Positions 26,998-35,284 of a stretch of 64,000 nt of DNA are shown here, piece by piece. Positions within the stretch are counted from its first letter, which is position 1. Each line of letters starts with the position of its first letter. The position numbers and the translations under genes were made by a program. The notes under the pieces were generated by a model, which searched no databases, was not told where the DNA came from, and was given only the letters and a program-made list of their open reading frames with translations. The stretch is from Secundilactobacillus kimchicus JCM 15530. Its GTDB lineage: Bacteria; Bacillota; Bacilli; Lactobacillales; Lactobacillaceae. The stretch lies in contig NZ_AZCX01000002.1 in NCBI RefSeq assembly GCF_001433995.1, forward strand, positions 62,001 through 126,000, in the 5' to 3' direction.

Positions 26998-28122
26998 ATG
27001 AAAACCAAGCGGCTTCGGTGGCCGGGATGGTTGACGGTTCTTATCATTGCCGTCGGTGGGTTAATCGTGCTAGGCGTGGCCCATGATGATGGGCTCTATA
27101 AGAACCCTATCATGAAAATCACGGCAGTCAAAACAATTTCCTCGGATAAGTTAACGGATCAGTACCAAAATGCCGATCGTGCGGTGACGCAGCAGTTAAC
27201 CGGGGTTATTACAAATGGCCAATACCGGGGAAAACGGGTGAGCGTGACTAATACGTACAATGTGTCACAGGCTAATAGTCAACAGTATCGGCGTTCACAG
27301 CGCGTTTTTTTAACGGTCCACAGTACCAATCATAAATTTGTCGCGACCATTTCTGATTTAAAACGGGATACGAGTATGGCTATGACCGTGTGGCTTGTGT
27401 TGAGCTTGTTAGTCGGGTTGATGCAGTTTGGCGGGTTAATGGCATTTACCAGCGTATTGGCCAACGGCGCCTTGTTTTGGGTGGCGGTTAGGTGGAATGC
27501 CCACACCCAGGGTGCCCTCGTGTTGACCATTTTCGGTGGTTTAGCCATTTTATTTACCGCCATGACGTTAAGCATTGTCATTGGTCTCAACAAACAAATG
27601 TTGATGACGTTTTTGACGACGGTGGTGGGGACGGCCTTAGCCGTTCTAATTGCGGTCGTCGTCTTTCAGTTGACTAACCGAAAAGGGGTTTACTTTGAGT
27701 CAATGCAGTACGTGACGCAATTACCACTCCCCTTATTTTTAGCTGAAGCTATGCTGGGATCGCTAGGCGCTGTTATGGACGAAGCAACAGACATTATTGC
27801 GTCGCTAATGGCGTTGAAGGAAGAGCGTCCGGATATTAGCGCCCACCAAATTTTTCGGTCGGGTCGCGAAATTGGCGGTGAGATTATGGGACCACTCGTT
27901 AACGTCTTGTTCTTCATCTTTGTGGCCGATACATTACCCATGGCGATCTTGTTTTTAAAAAATGCCAATTCGTGGGGCTACACCTTCAACATGACCATGT
28001 CGTTGGGGGTCATTCAAAGCCTGATTAGTGGCATTGGAATCGTGTTAACGGTGCCCATTGCTTGCTGGATTACGAGTAGTTTGATGGGAGGGTTGCCGCG
28101 ATGGATACAATTTCGGCGTTAG
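26998..28122 (+). CDS. YibE/F-family membrane protein
   Basis: 374 residues. One N-terminal helix (13-30), an extracellular beta-rich segment (about 45-120), then seven to eight helices containing the family segment EAMLGSLGAVMDEATDIIASL (near 250). AAGGAGAG is the ribosome site. Function of the family is not known. It overlaps the next gene, a second YibE/F protein, by 22 nt. Confidence 0.85.
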   Translation: MKTKRLRWPGWLTVLIIAVGGLIVLGVAHDDGLYKNPIMKITAVKTISSDKLTDQYQNADRAVTQQLTGVITNGQYRGKRVSVTNTYNVSQANSQQYRRSQRVFLTVHSTNHKFVATISDLKRDTSMAMTVWLVLSLLVGLMQFGGLMAFTSVLANGALFWVAVRWNAHTQGALVLTIFGGLAILFTAMTLSIVIGLNKQMLMTFLTTVVGTALAVLIAVVVFQLTNRKGVYFESMQYVTQLPLPLFLAEAMLGSLGAVMDEATDIIASLMALKEERPDISAHQIFRSGREIGGEIMGPLVNVLFFIFVADTLPMAILFLKNANSWGYTFNMTMSLGVIQSLISGIGIVLTVPIACWITSSLMGGLPRWIQFRR

Positions 28123-28865
28123 GTTTAATCCTACTGATTGCGATGGTTTTAGTCGGCGGCCAGCAGGGATTTCAGGCTTTTTTGAGCCTATTATTTAACT
28201 TTGGGGCGCTATTTTTTGCGGTGGTTCTCATAGCTTTTCATTTTCCACCCCTGGTTGTCACATTGATTACCGGGGTCATCGTGTTGGCTCTAACCGTCTT
28301 TTTGGGTGGGAAAGATAATGCAAGCACTCAAATTGCGTTTTTTGCCTCAGCTGCGGTATTACTGATTCTGGTGCTGGTTATTGTCCCAATTGAGCACTGG
28401 GCTGTCGTTCCCGGCTTTGGCCCCGAGGACAGTGACGATTTAGAGCAAATGTCACTGGTGCTCGGGATTAACTTTTTAGAGGTGGCCATGGCGACGGCCA
28501 TTTTAAGCACGTTAGGGGCTATTGCGGAAGCGGCGATGGCCATTTCAGCAGGACTGGCAGAAATCCTTGACCAGCACCCTAAAATTACGCTGTCTCGGCT
28601 TCGAGGAGCAGGGTTGAAGGTTGGCACCCAGATTATCGGAACGACGTTTAATACGTTATTTTTTGGGTTCTTTGGTGGGTTCTTAGCACTCTTTATTTGG
28701 TTTGCTGGTGTTCACTATTCGCTGGGGCAAATTATTAACGACAAAATCTTTGTGGCCGAGTTGTTGATGGTCCTATTCTCAATGGTTGGGGTTATTTTAA
28801 CCATCCCATTAACAACTTGGTTAATGACGATGCAGGAAGCTAAAAAAAGAAAAATGAACAACTAA
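28101..28865 (+). CDS. YibE/F-family membrane protein, second subunit
   Basis: 254 residues, about seven helices, with the matching internal segment EVAMATAILSTLGAIAEAAMAIS (about 130-152). It lacks the extracellular N-terminal part of its partner, so the pair probably forms one complex. GGGAGGG precedes the ATG inside the upstream gene. Confidence 0.85.
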   Translation: MDTISALGLILLIAMVLVGGQQGFQAFLSLLFNFGALFFAVVLIAFHFPPLVVTLITGVIVLALTVFLGGKDNASTQIAFFASAAVLLILVLVIVPIEHWAVVPGFGPEDSDDLEQMSLVLGINFLEVAMATAILSTLGAIAEAAMAISAGLAEILDQHPKITLSRLRGAGLKVGTQIIGTTFNTLFFGFFGGFLALFIWFAGVHYSLGQIINDKIFVAELLMVLFSMVGVILTIPLTTWLMTMQEAKKRKMNN

Positions 28866-28900
28866 AAACCACCGTTGCTGTGAAAAGCAACGGTGGTTTT
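28865..28900. terminator. Bidirectional terminator
   Basis: AAAACCACCGTTGCT (28865-28879) pairs perfectly with 28886-28900 around GTGAAA; serves the convergent YibE/F and amidase genes. Confidence 0.92.
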
Positions 28901-28926
28901 GTTCGTTTAAGTGAGATTGCTGTGGC

Positions 28927-29904
28927 TTACAGGTCTAAAGCTGGACCGTAAACCCAGTAGTTTTTAGCGGAGCTTGAGTTACTGAATGTAATTCGGTACC
29001 AAGTAGTGCCTTGCTTGTCCTTAACACCTTTTTTGTTGACGTAAACGGTTTGACCAACTTTGGCGCCAACTGAAGACCATGAGTAACTCTTCATGTTAGC
29101 GTAGGCGTTTTTAACATGGTTGTACAATTTGTACTTGCTGTAAGAACCTGACAACATCGAAGTGGTGTTAACGTCAGAATACGTCACAGCGTCCAGCGAA
29201 GAAGCAGCCGGTTCAGTGTCGCTTGAACCGTTGTTGTAGTACTGCTTAACCAATGTGTAGAACTGCGCCATAGTGTATGTTTGGCCGAACCAGTTACGGC
29301 CAGAAGCGGCGTAGTAGGAAACTGGGTCTGTATGGTCAGAACCACCGAGGTACTTGGCAACGGCGCGGTGAGACCAAACCGTTCCCTTTCCGTCATAATC
29401 AGCACGGTTTGGCGTTAACCCGTATTGGTGCAACAACTGAGCGGTATACCAAGCGGCGTTTGCCACTTCATGGGCGAATGCTGACTTACTGTGAACCCGG
29501 ACTTGTTCGAATTGGATGAAGCGCGAGTTCCCTGGGTAGCCAACACCCCAAGAAAGATAGTTGGTGTTGGCAATGTTAATAATGCGACTTGCATCAACGA
29601 AGGAGTGCACAAAGGCGTTTTGGTAGTTCGACTTCATGTAGGCAATTTCGTTATAGATGGTCGAACTGTTGTTGGCCGTTTCGTGAATGACAATCCCCTC
29701 TGGCTTGCCAACCCCATTTCGGTACTTATACTTGGGGAAACCGCTCCAAACACTTGATGTGACCTGTGCAGGTGTGATGTTTTCACTTTCGATATAGTCG
29801 TTAACGGCTGAGGCCGCATTGGCGTGGATTGAAGTTGCGGTACCCATAGCAAGGAAGGCTACGAGCCCGGCAAGTACTGTTGAAATTTTTTTCACGTTAG
29901 TCAT
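28927..29904 (-). CDS. Secreted N-acetylmuramoyl-L-alanine amidase with GW-type domain
   Basis: 325 residues. Signal peptide (about 1-31, ending HANAASA), an amidase_2 catalytic domain (about 60-215) with zinc-ligand motifs IVIHETANN, WSHRAV and DHTDP, and a C-terminal GW/SH3-like wall-binding module (about 245-325) ending WVYGPALDL. It should cleave the lactyl-peptide bond of peptidoglycan outside the cell (autolysin). Promoter with an inverted repeat lies upstream. Confidence 0.9.
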   Translation of the reverse strand: MTNVKKISTVLAGLVAFLAMGTATSIHANAASAVNDYIESENITPAQVTSSVWSGFPKYKYRNGVGKPEGIVIHETANNSSTIYNEIAYMKSNYQNAFVHSFVDASRIINIANTNYLSWGVGYPGNSRFIQFEQVRVHSKSAFAHEVANAAWYTAQLLHQYGLTPNRADYDGKGTVWSHRAVAKYLGGSDHTDPVSYYAASGRNWFGQTYTMAQFYTLVKQYYNNGSSDTEPAASSLDAVTYSDVNTTSMLSGSYSKYKLYNHVKNAYANMKSYSWSSVGAKVGQTVYVNKKGVKDKQGTTWYRITFSNSSSAKNYWVYGPALDL

Positions 29905-29932
29905 CTCTCACTTACTGTTTAGTATTTTCTTC

Positions 29933-29985
29933 ACGGTATGAATCATTTCTGCGATTATCATACCGACAATAGGACCAAAATACAA
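29933..29985 (-). promoter_or_regulatory. Amidase promoter with inverted repeat over the -10 box
   Basis: Minus strand: TTGTAT (29980-29985), 17 bp, TATGAT (29957-29962). The arms CGGTATGA (29933-29940) and TCATACCG (29958-29965) are perfect complements 17 bp apart, one containing the -10 box, as expected for a repressor or a folded leader. Confidence 0.55.
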
Positions 29986-30080
29986 CCGTCCCACCGGTTC
30001 CCACTAATTATGTGACAGCCTAACCATGCGTGGTAACAGGGTTTTGAGCAATGTTTTCAATCATGTTAAAACTAAGTAAC

Positions 30081-30126
30081 AAAAACAGCCAACCCGTGAA
30101 CAACTGATAGTTCAATGGGGTGGCTG
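30081..30126 (-). terminator. Terminator of perR
   Basis: Minus strand: CAGCCACCCC region pairs with GGGTTGGCTG, with inner TGAAC/GTTCA pairing, followed by T5. Confidence 0.75.
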
Positions 30127-30142
30127 GTCTAACTCGATAAAT

Positions 30143-30595
30143 TTAGTGGTCGGCTAGTCGTCGCTGGCAATCGGCGCAGAGGCCATAAACAGTGACGTGA
30201 CTGCTGTCGATCTTGTAGTCCGTGAGCCGTTCTGCCTCTGATTTTAAGCTAGCTTCAATCTGGGGGAACAGTGGCGAGTAGATGTCAGTTACCTTGCCAC
30301 AATTCTCACAGATTGCATGGTAGTGGGGCTTGCCAAAATAATCGTACCGAATCCCACCATTTTCATTGGGAATCTCAATCACCAAGCCTAGTTCGACGAA
30401 TAGGTTAAGGGTATTGTAAACGGTCGCTAGGCTCAGTGTCGGCATTTCTGGTGCTAGTTCTTGGTAAATCGTTTCAACGGGCGGATGGTTTTCATGGGTC
30501 AACAAATAGTTGAGGATGAGCTTCCGCTGCGGCGTGACCCGAATATGATATTTGCGCAGTTCACCGACTGCTTCATCGATTGTTGTTTCAGCCAT
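30143..30595 (-). CDS. perR: Fur-family peroxide regulator PerR
   Basis: 150 residues. Winged-helix N-terminus (TPQRKLILNYL, LATVYNTLNLFVELGLV) and metal-binding C-terminus. The regulatory-metal residues known from Bacillus subtilis PerR occur at the same numbers: His37, Asp85, His91, His93 and Asp104; Asp104 distinguishes PerR from Fur (Glu). The structural zinc cysteines are Cys96/99 and Cys140/143. It should repress oxidative-stress genes with Mn or Fe and be inactivated by peroxide. Promoter TTGGAA-17-TTTAAT (30630-30658). Confidence 0.9.
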   Translation of the reverse strand: MAETTIDEAVGELRKYHIRVTPQRKLILNYLLTHENHPPVETIYQELAPEMPTLSLATVYNTLNLFVELGLVIEIPNENGGIRYDYFGKPHYHAICENCGKVTDIYSPLFPQIEASLKSEAERLTDYKIDSSHVTVYGLCADCQRRLADH

Positions 30596-30629
30596 GTTGA
30601 TTCCTCCCTTCCGATAAACGCTTACCCCT

Positions 30630-30658
30630 ATTAAACCACTTTTTTAGAACAATTCCAA
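30630..30658 (-). promoter_or_regulatory. perR promoter
   Basis: Minus strand: TTGGAA (30653-30658), 17 bp, TTTAAT (30630-30635). No clear PerR box was recognised. Confidence 0.5.
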
Positions 30659-30668
30659 TATAGTAGTA

Positions 30669-31142
30669 TTAGGCAAGTCGGCAGGCTAATACACCAGCCT
30701 CTGGGGTGGTCGCAAAGCCCATGGCAGCCCAATCATCTAAATGTGATGACGCGGCTACGGTAAGCGTTTTTAAGTGAAGTTCCTCATTGGCAAATGCCAT
30801 CATATGGGGAAGAAGTTCAGTGAAAATAAAGTCGCCGGCTGATTGGCTTTTATCGCTGAGTTCTAGGACAATCTCGCCCGTTTGATTAGTCAGATCAATG
30901 GGGTGAAAGCCGAAGAGGCCGAGAAAGTCGTCAGACTCGCGATCACCGATCCCCCAAACAAGCGCGTTAGCCTTCATAATTTGGCTCATTTGGCGGTTAA
31001 CAAAATCGGCCGTTTCCACAATTCCTTCGTGGTGACCGTTCTTAATTCGCAACTCATTGATAGCATTAACCCGAAATTGGGTCAGCCAGTCGAGCTGGAA
31101 ATGGGCGGTTAAAATGGGATGGTACTTTTCAAACTGCGCCAT
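30669..31142 (-). CDS. GNAT-family acetyltransferase
   Basis: 157 residues; begins MAQFEKYHPILTAHFQLDWL and has the RimJ/RimL-like arrangement of N-acetyltransferases: WGIGDRESDDFLGLFGFHPID (beta strands 2-4), then a helix and LKTLTVAAS (strand 5). The acetyl-CoA loop is not strongly conserved. Acceptor unknown. AAGGGGG is the ribosome site. Between perR and the divergent propeller protein. Confidence 0.65.
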   Translation of the reverse strand: MAQFEKYHPILTAHFQLDWLTQFRVNAINELRIKNGHHEGIVETADFVNRQMSQIMKANALVWGIGDRESDDFLGLFGFHPIDLTNQTGEIVLELSDKSQSAGDFIFTELLPHMMAFANEELHLKTLTVAASSHLDDWAAMGFATTPEAGVLACRLA

Positions 31143-31242
31143 GCTGGTGCCCCCTTATTAAAAGTTACTCGGTTAGTTTACCACACGTGTCAAAAATGAC
31201 CGTCCCAGCAGGTTTAATCTTCGTGAAATTTCGCTCATGTGC

Positions 31243-31248
31243 TATAAT
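31243..31248 (+). promoter_or_regulatory. Extended -10 promoter of the lactonase gene
   Basis: TGC-TATAAT (box 31243-31248) with a weak -35 TTCGTG 17 bp upstream. Confidence 0.55.
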
Positions 31249-31281
31249 TAGTTACATTAAACGTGGATTAGGAGGGGTTTC

Positions 31282-32322
31282 ATGATTGAAAAAATCCTGG
31301 TAGGAACGTACACCAAAAAGCACAGTGAGGGGATTTACGAACTTTCACTTGATACGGAAAAGCGTGAGTTAAGTGAGGTAACGCTGGTTGGTAAGGCCGG
31401 CAACCCGACCTATCTGGCTAAATCAAAGGCTAACCGGGTATATGCCATTGATGCGGAGTCTGACAATGGTGAAAAGGTTGGCGGATTAAAGATTTTCGAT
31501 GCTAGCAACCGGCCCTTTGATGAAATTGGCAAGACGTTGGCTCCTGGCTCATCACCGGCCTATGTGACGGTAGACGAAGGCCGCCAACTGGTTTATACGG
31601 CCAACTATCATATGGGGACTGTCACAGTTTATAAGATTGAGGCTGATGGTACTTTGACGCAGGTTGATCAAGTGAAGCATACTGGCGCCGGTCCTCGACC
31701 TGAACAAGCCGATGGTCCGCACCCGCACTTTGCTGACCTAACACCTGATGGACGGTTAGTGGTCTGTGACCTGGGTAATGACACGGTTTATATTTACAAT
31801 ATTTCTGATGATGGTCACCTAGAAGAAAATCACCGGTTTAACTGCGCGCGTGGCTTTGGTCCCCGCCACATTATCTTTAACCCGGATACGAATATGGCTT
31901 ACATGGTGGGCGAGCTGGCTAGCAAAGTGGCCGTCTTAGCTTATGACCCAGCTGCTGGGACACTAGCGTTACAACAGGGGATTTCAACAATTCCGCGTGA
32001 TTGGACAGCTCACAACGGGGCTGCGGCCGTCCGAATGAGTGCTGATCACAAGTTTCTCTATGTATCTAATCGCGGGTACAACTCAATTGCGGTTTTTGAA
32101 ATTGCTGAGGATGGCACTCTGACCCTGATTGATAACACCCCAAGTGAAGGCGATTTTCCACGGGATTTCAATCTAAATCATGATGATCAGTTTTTGGTTG
32201 TGGTCCATCAAAACAGTGATAACGCGACGCTGTTTGCTCGAGACGCAGTCACTGGAAAATTGACAAAGATTCAACAAGACGTTACCGTACCAGAAGGCGT
32301 CGCCGTTTTATTCGAAGATTAA
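31282..32322 (+). CDS. 6-phosphogluconolactonase-type seven-bladed beta-propeller (Pgl/YkgB family)
   Basis: 346 residues. Propeller repeats with the family segments DGPHPHFADLTPDGRLVVCDLG (about 145-166) and FGPRHIIFNPD (about 192), and late repeats FLYVSNRGYNSIAVF. Enzymes of this family hydrolyse 6-phosphogluconolactone in the oxidative pentose phosphate route. GGAGGGG is the ribosome site. Monocistronic. Confidence 0.88.
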   Translation: MIEKILVGTYTKKHSEGIYELSLDTEKRELSEVTLVGKAGNPTYLAKSKANRVYAIDAESDNGEKVGGLKIFDASNRPFDEIGKTLAPGSSPAYVTVDEGRQLVYTANYHMGTVTVYKIEADGTLTQVDQVKHTGAGPRPEQADGPHPHFADLTPDGRLVVCDLGNDTVYIYNISDDGHLEENHRFNCARGFGPRHIIFNPDTNMAYMVGELASKVAVLAYDPAAGTLALQQGISTIPRDWTAHNGAAAVRMSADHKFLYVSNRGYNSIAVFEIAEDGTLTLIDNTPSEGDFPRDFNLNHDDQFLVVVHQNSDNATLFARDAVTGKLTKIQQDVTVPEGVAVLFED

Positions 32323-32330
32323 ATTAACAT

Positions 32331-32402
32331 CCCCACAACTTACGAGTTTGAGACCTCCCCCTGAAGTGATGTCACTTTAGGGGGAGGTCTCGGTTTGTGG
32401 GG
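32331..32402. other. Long hairpin between lactonase and AlkD genes
   Basis: GAGACCTCCCCCT (32350-32362) pairs with its complement 32379-32391, with an inner AAGTGA/TCACTT helix; an outer CCCCACAA/TTGTGGGG pair (32331-32338 with 32395-32402) extends it. No T tract follows, so it is not a standard terminator on either strand. Confidence 0.6.
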
Positions 32403-32426
32403 GATTTTGGGCGAGGAGACGGTTAA

Positions 32427-33068
32427 ATGATTCCTGAATTTCAATTTGAAGGTAACCCAGAAAACGCAACCGCGATGGCGGCCTATATGCGGCAGCGTTA
32501 TCAGTTTGTCGGCGTAAAGACACCAACTAGAAGGCAGCAGTCAAAGGCGCTTATCAAACTCACCAAAAAGACCGATCCGGCAACGGTTTTAACCTGGATC
32601 GCTCATTTTTATGCCCGTCAGGAACGCGAGTACCAGTACCTGGCGATTGACCTTGGGGTAGCCATTGTGCCCCAGTTAACACTGTCCCAGTTACATCAAC
32701 TCGTCGCTTACATTCCGCAAAAGGCCTGGTGGGATTCAGTCGACGCCTGGCGCAAGGTCTATGATGGCTATTTGAAACGCCATCCAGCGGATAAAAGTCA
32801 GATATTTGGTTGGTTTTACGGGCAGCCCAATTTCTGGTTACGTCGGATTGCTATTACGCTGCAGCTATTAGAAAAAGACACGTTGGACACGACCTTGTTA
32901 ACCCAAGCGATTGAAGCAGACCTGGAAACAGATGAGTTTTTTATCCAAAAAGCCATTGGTTGGGCGCTTCGAAACTATAGTAAGTTCAACCCGCAATGGG
33001 TGCGTCAGTTTATGGCTACTCATCAGCTACAACCGCTGGCACGTCGGGAGGGTGGCAGGTATTTGTAA
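32427..33068 (+). CDS. DNA alkylation repair protein, AlkD-like
   Basis: 213 residues, all helical HEAT-like repeat protein. Family residues include WWDSVD (about 95-100, in the position of the AlkD lesion-binding Trp and Asp), FWLRRIAI (about 132) and KAIGWALRNYS (about 174). AlkD-type glycosylases remove bulky or cationic alkylated purines. No transmembrane segments. Confidence 0.9.
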   Translation: MIPEFQFEGNPENATAMAAYMRQRYQFVGVKTPTRRQQSKALIKLTKKTDPATVLTWIAHFYARQEREYQYLAIDLGVAIVPQLTLSQLHQLVAYIPQKAWWDSVDAWRKVYDGYLKRHPADKSQIFGWFYGQPNFWLRRIAITLQLLEKDTLDTTLLTQAIEADLETDEFFIQKAIGWALRNYSKFNPQWVRQFMATHQLQPLARREGGRYL

Positions 33069-33079
33069 ATAGAGGTATC

Positions 33080-33129
33080 AAAAAACGCCGCACAACAGTG
33101 AAGTGACAAACTGTTGTGCGACGTTTTTT
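33080..33129. terminator. Bidirectional terminator between alkD and the sugar permease
   Basis: AAAAAACGCCGCACAACAGT (33080-33099) pairs with the sequence up to 33129 with one mismatch; T runs exist on both strands. Confidence 0.9.
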
Positions 33130-33135
33130 GGTAAA

Positions 33136-34494
33136 TTAGTGTTCTTGCATCGTTTCTGGGTGCTTCTTTTCAAAACGGTACTCACTAAAGAAGTAAAGGG
33201 TAATGTAAAGGTAGCAAAGGGCAGGAACGACAAATGATAATTGCATTGAGCCAGTCAAGTCTGAAACGAGACCTTGGATAGCGGGAATAATCGCACCACC
33301 GATTAAAGCCATTACGATAATTGCGCCACCAGTTTCGGTGTATTTCTTTTCTTGAATATGATCCAACGTATGCGTGTAAATGGTAGGCCACTCTGGACCA
33401 AAGAAGAAGCTGGTTGCGATGGCGGCGTAAACGGCCGTCATGTTTGGTACCGTAAAGGTAATGACAAGGGCCACGACCCCGAGTAATGAAAAGCCGGTTA
33501 ACGTACCAGTAATTGAGAAACGGGCCATGAAGAAGTTGGCCACCAGTTTTCCAACGAACCATGCAATGTAGCTGTAAATCATGAAAGTTGAAGCCGCACT
33601 ATCGGTGATACTGTGGTTTAAGTTCAGGGCTAACCGAATGGTGAATGACCAAACAGTTGTCTGAAGACCGGCATAGATAAATTGAGTGAAGACACCCTTT
33701 TTAAAACCGGTGTTGTGCCAGAGGTACTTGATTGTTTCTCCCAAGCTTGGGCGTTCTTCTTCAGCAACTGAACCGTCAGCATTAGTAGCCGTCGCTTTAG
33801 CACGAGGCATTGGTACCAATGCGAAGATGATGAGCATTGCGATAAGAACAATCAAAATGTACTTGTAAGGACGAAGGGTGAGTTGGAGCATTTGTTCACC
33901 ATAAGCAATTCGTTCGGCACCGTGCATGTGAGACATTTTTTCGGCAAGGTTACCAACGGAACCAAAAATCAGATATTTACCTAACAAGATTCCTGTAATG
34001 TCACCAAGCGGTACCAAGGTCTGTGAGAAGTTGAGTCGTAATGTCGCATATTTTTTCGGTCCGAGCATTGAACTATAAGTATCACAAGAAGTCTCAAGGA
34101 AACTCAAGCCAATGGCAATCGCAAAAATAGCGACAAGGAACATACTGTAAGTTGCAACACGAGAAGCAGGGAAGAAAATAGCACATCCAATAATGTAAAA
34201 AATAAGCCCTGTCATGATTGCAAATTTATAACTGGCCTTTTTGATGACCAATGAGGCAGGAATAGCGATTAAGAAGTAACCACCATAAAAGGCGCTTTGA
34301 ACGAAAGCAGTGGCAGCATCATTTAACATGAAAACTGTCTTAAACTGTGTGATTAAGATATCGTTTAAACTAGCGGCGGCTCCCCAAAGTGGAAAAATTA
34401 GAGATACCATTAAAAATTGAAAGATTGGGGTCTTACTTAAATAACCGTCAGATAGTTGCACCCAACCATGTTTTTTCTCAGCAGTTTGTTGCAT
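33136..34494 (-). CDS. Sugar:H+ symporter, FucP-like MFS permease
   Basis: 452 residues, 12 helices. It resembles L-fucose permease: FPLWGAAASLNDILITQFK (about 34-52) and LSFLETSCDTYSSMLG (about 130-145). No fucose catabolic genes are present; instead it follows rbsD with 59 nt between them, so ribose or another sugar that needs pyranose/furanose interconversion is the more likely cargo. AAAGGAG ribosome site. Confidence 0.82.
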   Translation of the reverse strand: MQQTAEKKHGWVQLSDGYLSKTPIFQFLMVSLIFPLWGAAASLNDILITQFKTVFMLNDAATAFVQSAFYGGYFLIAIPASLVIKKASYKFAIMTGLIFYIIGCAIFFPASRVATYSMFLVAIFAIAIGLSFLETSCDTYSSMLGPKKYATLRLNFSQTLVPLGDITGILLGKYLIFGSVGNLAEKMSHMHGAERIAYGEQMLQLTLRPYKYILIVLIAMLIIFALVPMPRAKATATNADGSVAEEERPSLGETIKYLWHNTGFKKGVFTQFIYAGLQTTVWSFTIRLALNLNHSITDSAASTFMIYSYIAWFVGKLVANFFMARFSITGTLTGFSLLGVVALVITFTVPNMTAVYAAIATSFFFGPEWPTIYTHTLDHIQEKKYTETGGAIIVMALIGGAIIPAIQGLVSDLTGSMQLSFVVPALCYLYITLYFFSEYRFEKKHPETMQEH

Positions 34495-34553
34495 GGAAGA
34501 TCTCTCCTTTACGTATGAGCGTTTTCATAAAACCTTTTACCTAAAATGGAATT

Positions 34554-34952
34554 TTAGAATGTTACGCCAGATTCTAAGATAATATTTGAGAAGGGTGTCA
34601 TTTCACCAGTTCGAACAAAAGCGTGGGTTTTGGATAAATCCTTCTTTAACTGACTGTGAGGCATGAATTCGATTTCAACGTCTGGCAGCAATTCTTTGAT
34701 AGCGGTGAGTTGCTTAGGGTTTTGTGTTTTGATTTCATCCGCTAAGTAAATTTTTTGCACTTCCAGTTCGGCCAAAATATTTTTCAAAACGTCGATAAAA
34801 CTTGGCAATTGCTTGGTTAAGGCAAGGTCAATCTTCTTAGTGTCCATAGGCACTGGCATACCGGCGTCACCGATGCTTAGCCAGTCCATGTGGCCCATTC
34901 CGGCAATAACGGTTGAGAGTTCTGAATTAATTACAGTTGTTTTTTTCAACAA
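34554..34952 (-). CDS. rbsD: D-ribose pyranase (RbsD/FucU family)
   Basis: 132 residues. Interconverts pyranose and furanose forms of ribose. Typical sequence [20 protein letters not shown] (with the catalytic His of GMGH), [17 protein letters not shown] and [11 protein letters not shown]. Starts at one of two consecutive TTG codons after AAAGGATG. First gene of an operon with the permease; no ribokinase gene accompanies it here. Confidence 0.88.
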   Translation of the reverse strand: MLKKTTVINSELSTVIAGMGHMDWLSIGDAGMPVPMDTKKIDLALTKQLPSFIDVLKNILAELEVQKIYLADEIKTQNPKQLTAIKELLPDVEIEFMPHSQLKKDLSKTHAFVRTGEMTPFSNIILESGVTF

Positions 34953-34994
34953 ATATCATCCTTTCAATTTTGTTTGAGAAACAAATCGCAGATA

Positions 34995-35160
34995 TGTAAA
35001 CCGTTTTACTAAGTACATCACAACCGCTACTTAAGTTTCTCTTAAACGTTAAACACCATAGCACATGATGAAAACGATTGCAACGGCATAATTACGCGAT
35101 AAATAACTGAACGGTTTGAAAGGATCCGATGAAAGCTTGTAGTTAAAAGGTTTTACTAAG
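34995..35160 (-). promoter_or_regulatory. rbsD control region: promoter, cre and two spaced operators
   Basis: Minus-strand promoter TTGCAA (35078-35083), 17 bp, TATGGT (35055-35060). A cre site TGAAAACGATTGCA (35069-35082, 13 of 14 matches) overlaps the -35. Two LacI-type operator-like sequences share TAAA-nn-GTTTTACTAAG: 34995-35013 downstream and 35142-35160 upstream, 147 bp apart. Confidence 0.65.
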
Positions 35161-35240
35161 GGCTTCACAAATCAAAAAAAGTTAACGGGGAATGAATGCT
35201 TGTTAAGCGATATTGGCCCACAAAGGAGATTTTGCAGAAG
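35161..35240. other. Remaining non-coding stretch upstream of rbsD
   Basis: No gene or further clear signal seen between the upstream operator-like site and the terminator of the nuclease operon. Confidence 0.4.
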
Positions 35241-35280
35241 AAAAGACAGCCAGACTCAGGATACCAATCAGCTAGCTGTC
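35241..35280 (-). terminator. Terminator of the helicase/nuclease operon
   Basis: Minus strand: GACAGC (35275-35280) pairs with GCTGTC (35245-35250), followed by TTTTCTT. Confidence 0.6.
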
Positions 35281-35284
35281 ATTG

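Noticed and set aside
33136-34494. Dedicated L-fucose uptake
   Set aside because: No fucose isomerase, kinase or aldolase genes nearby; the operon partner is rbsD.
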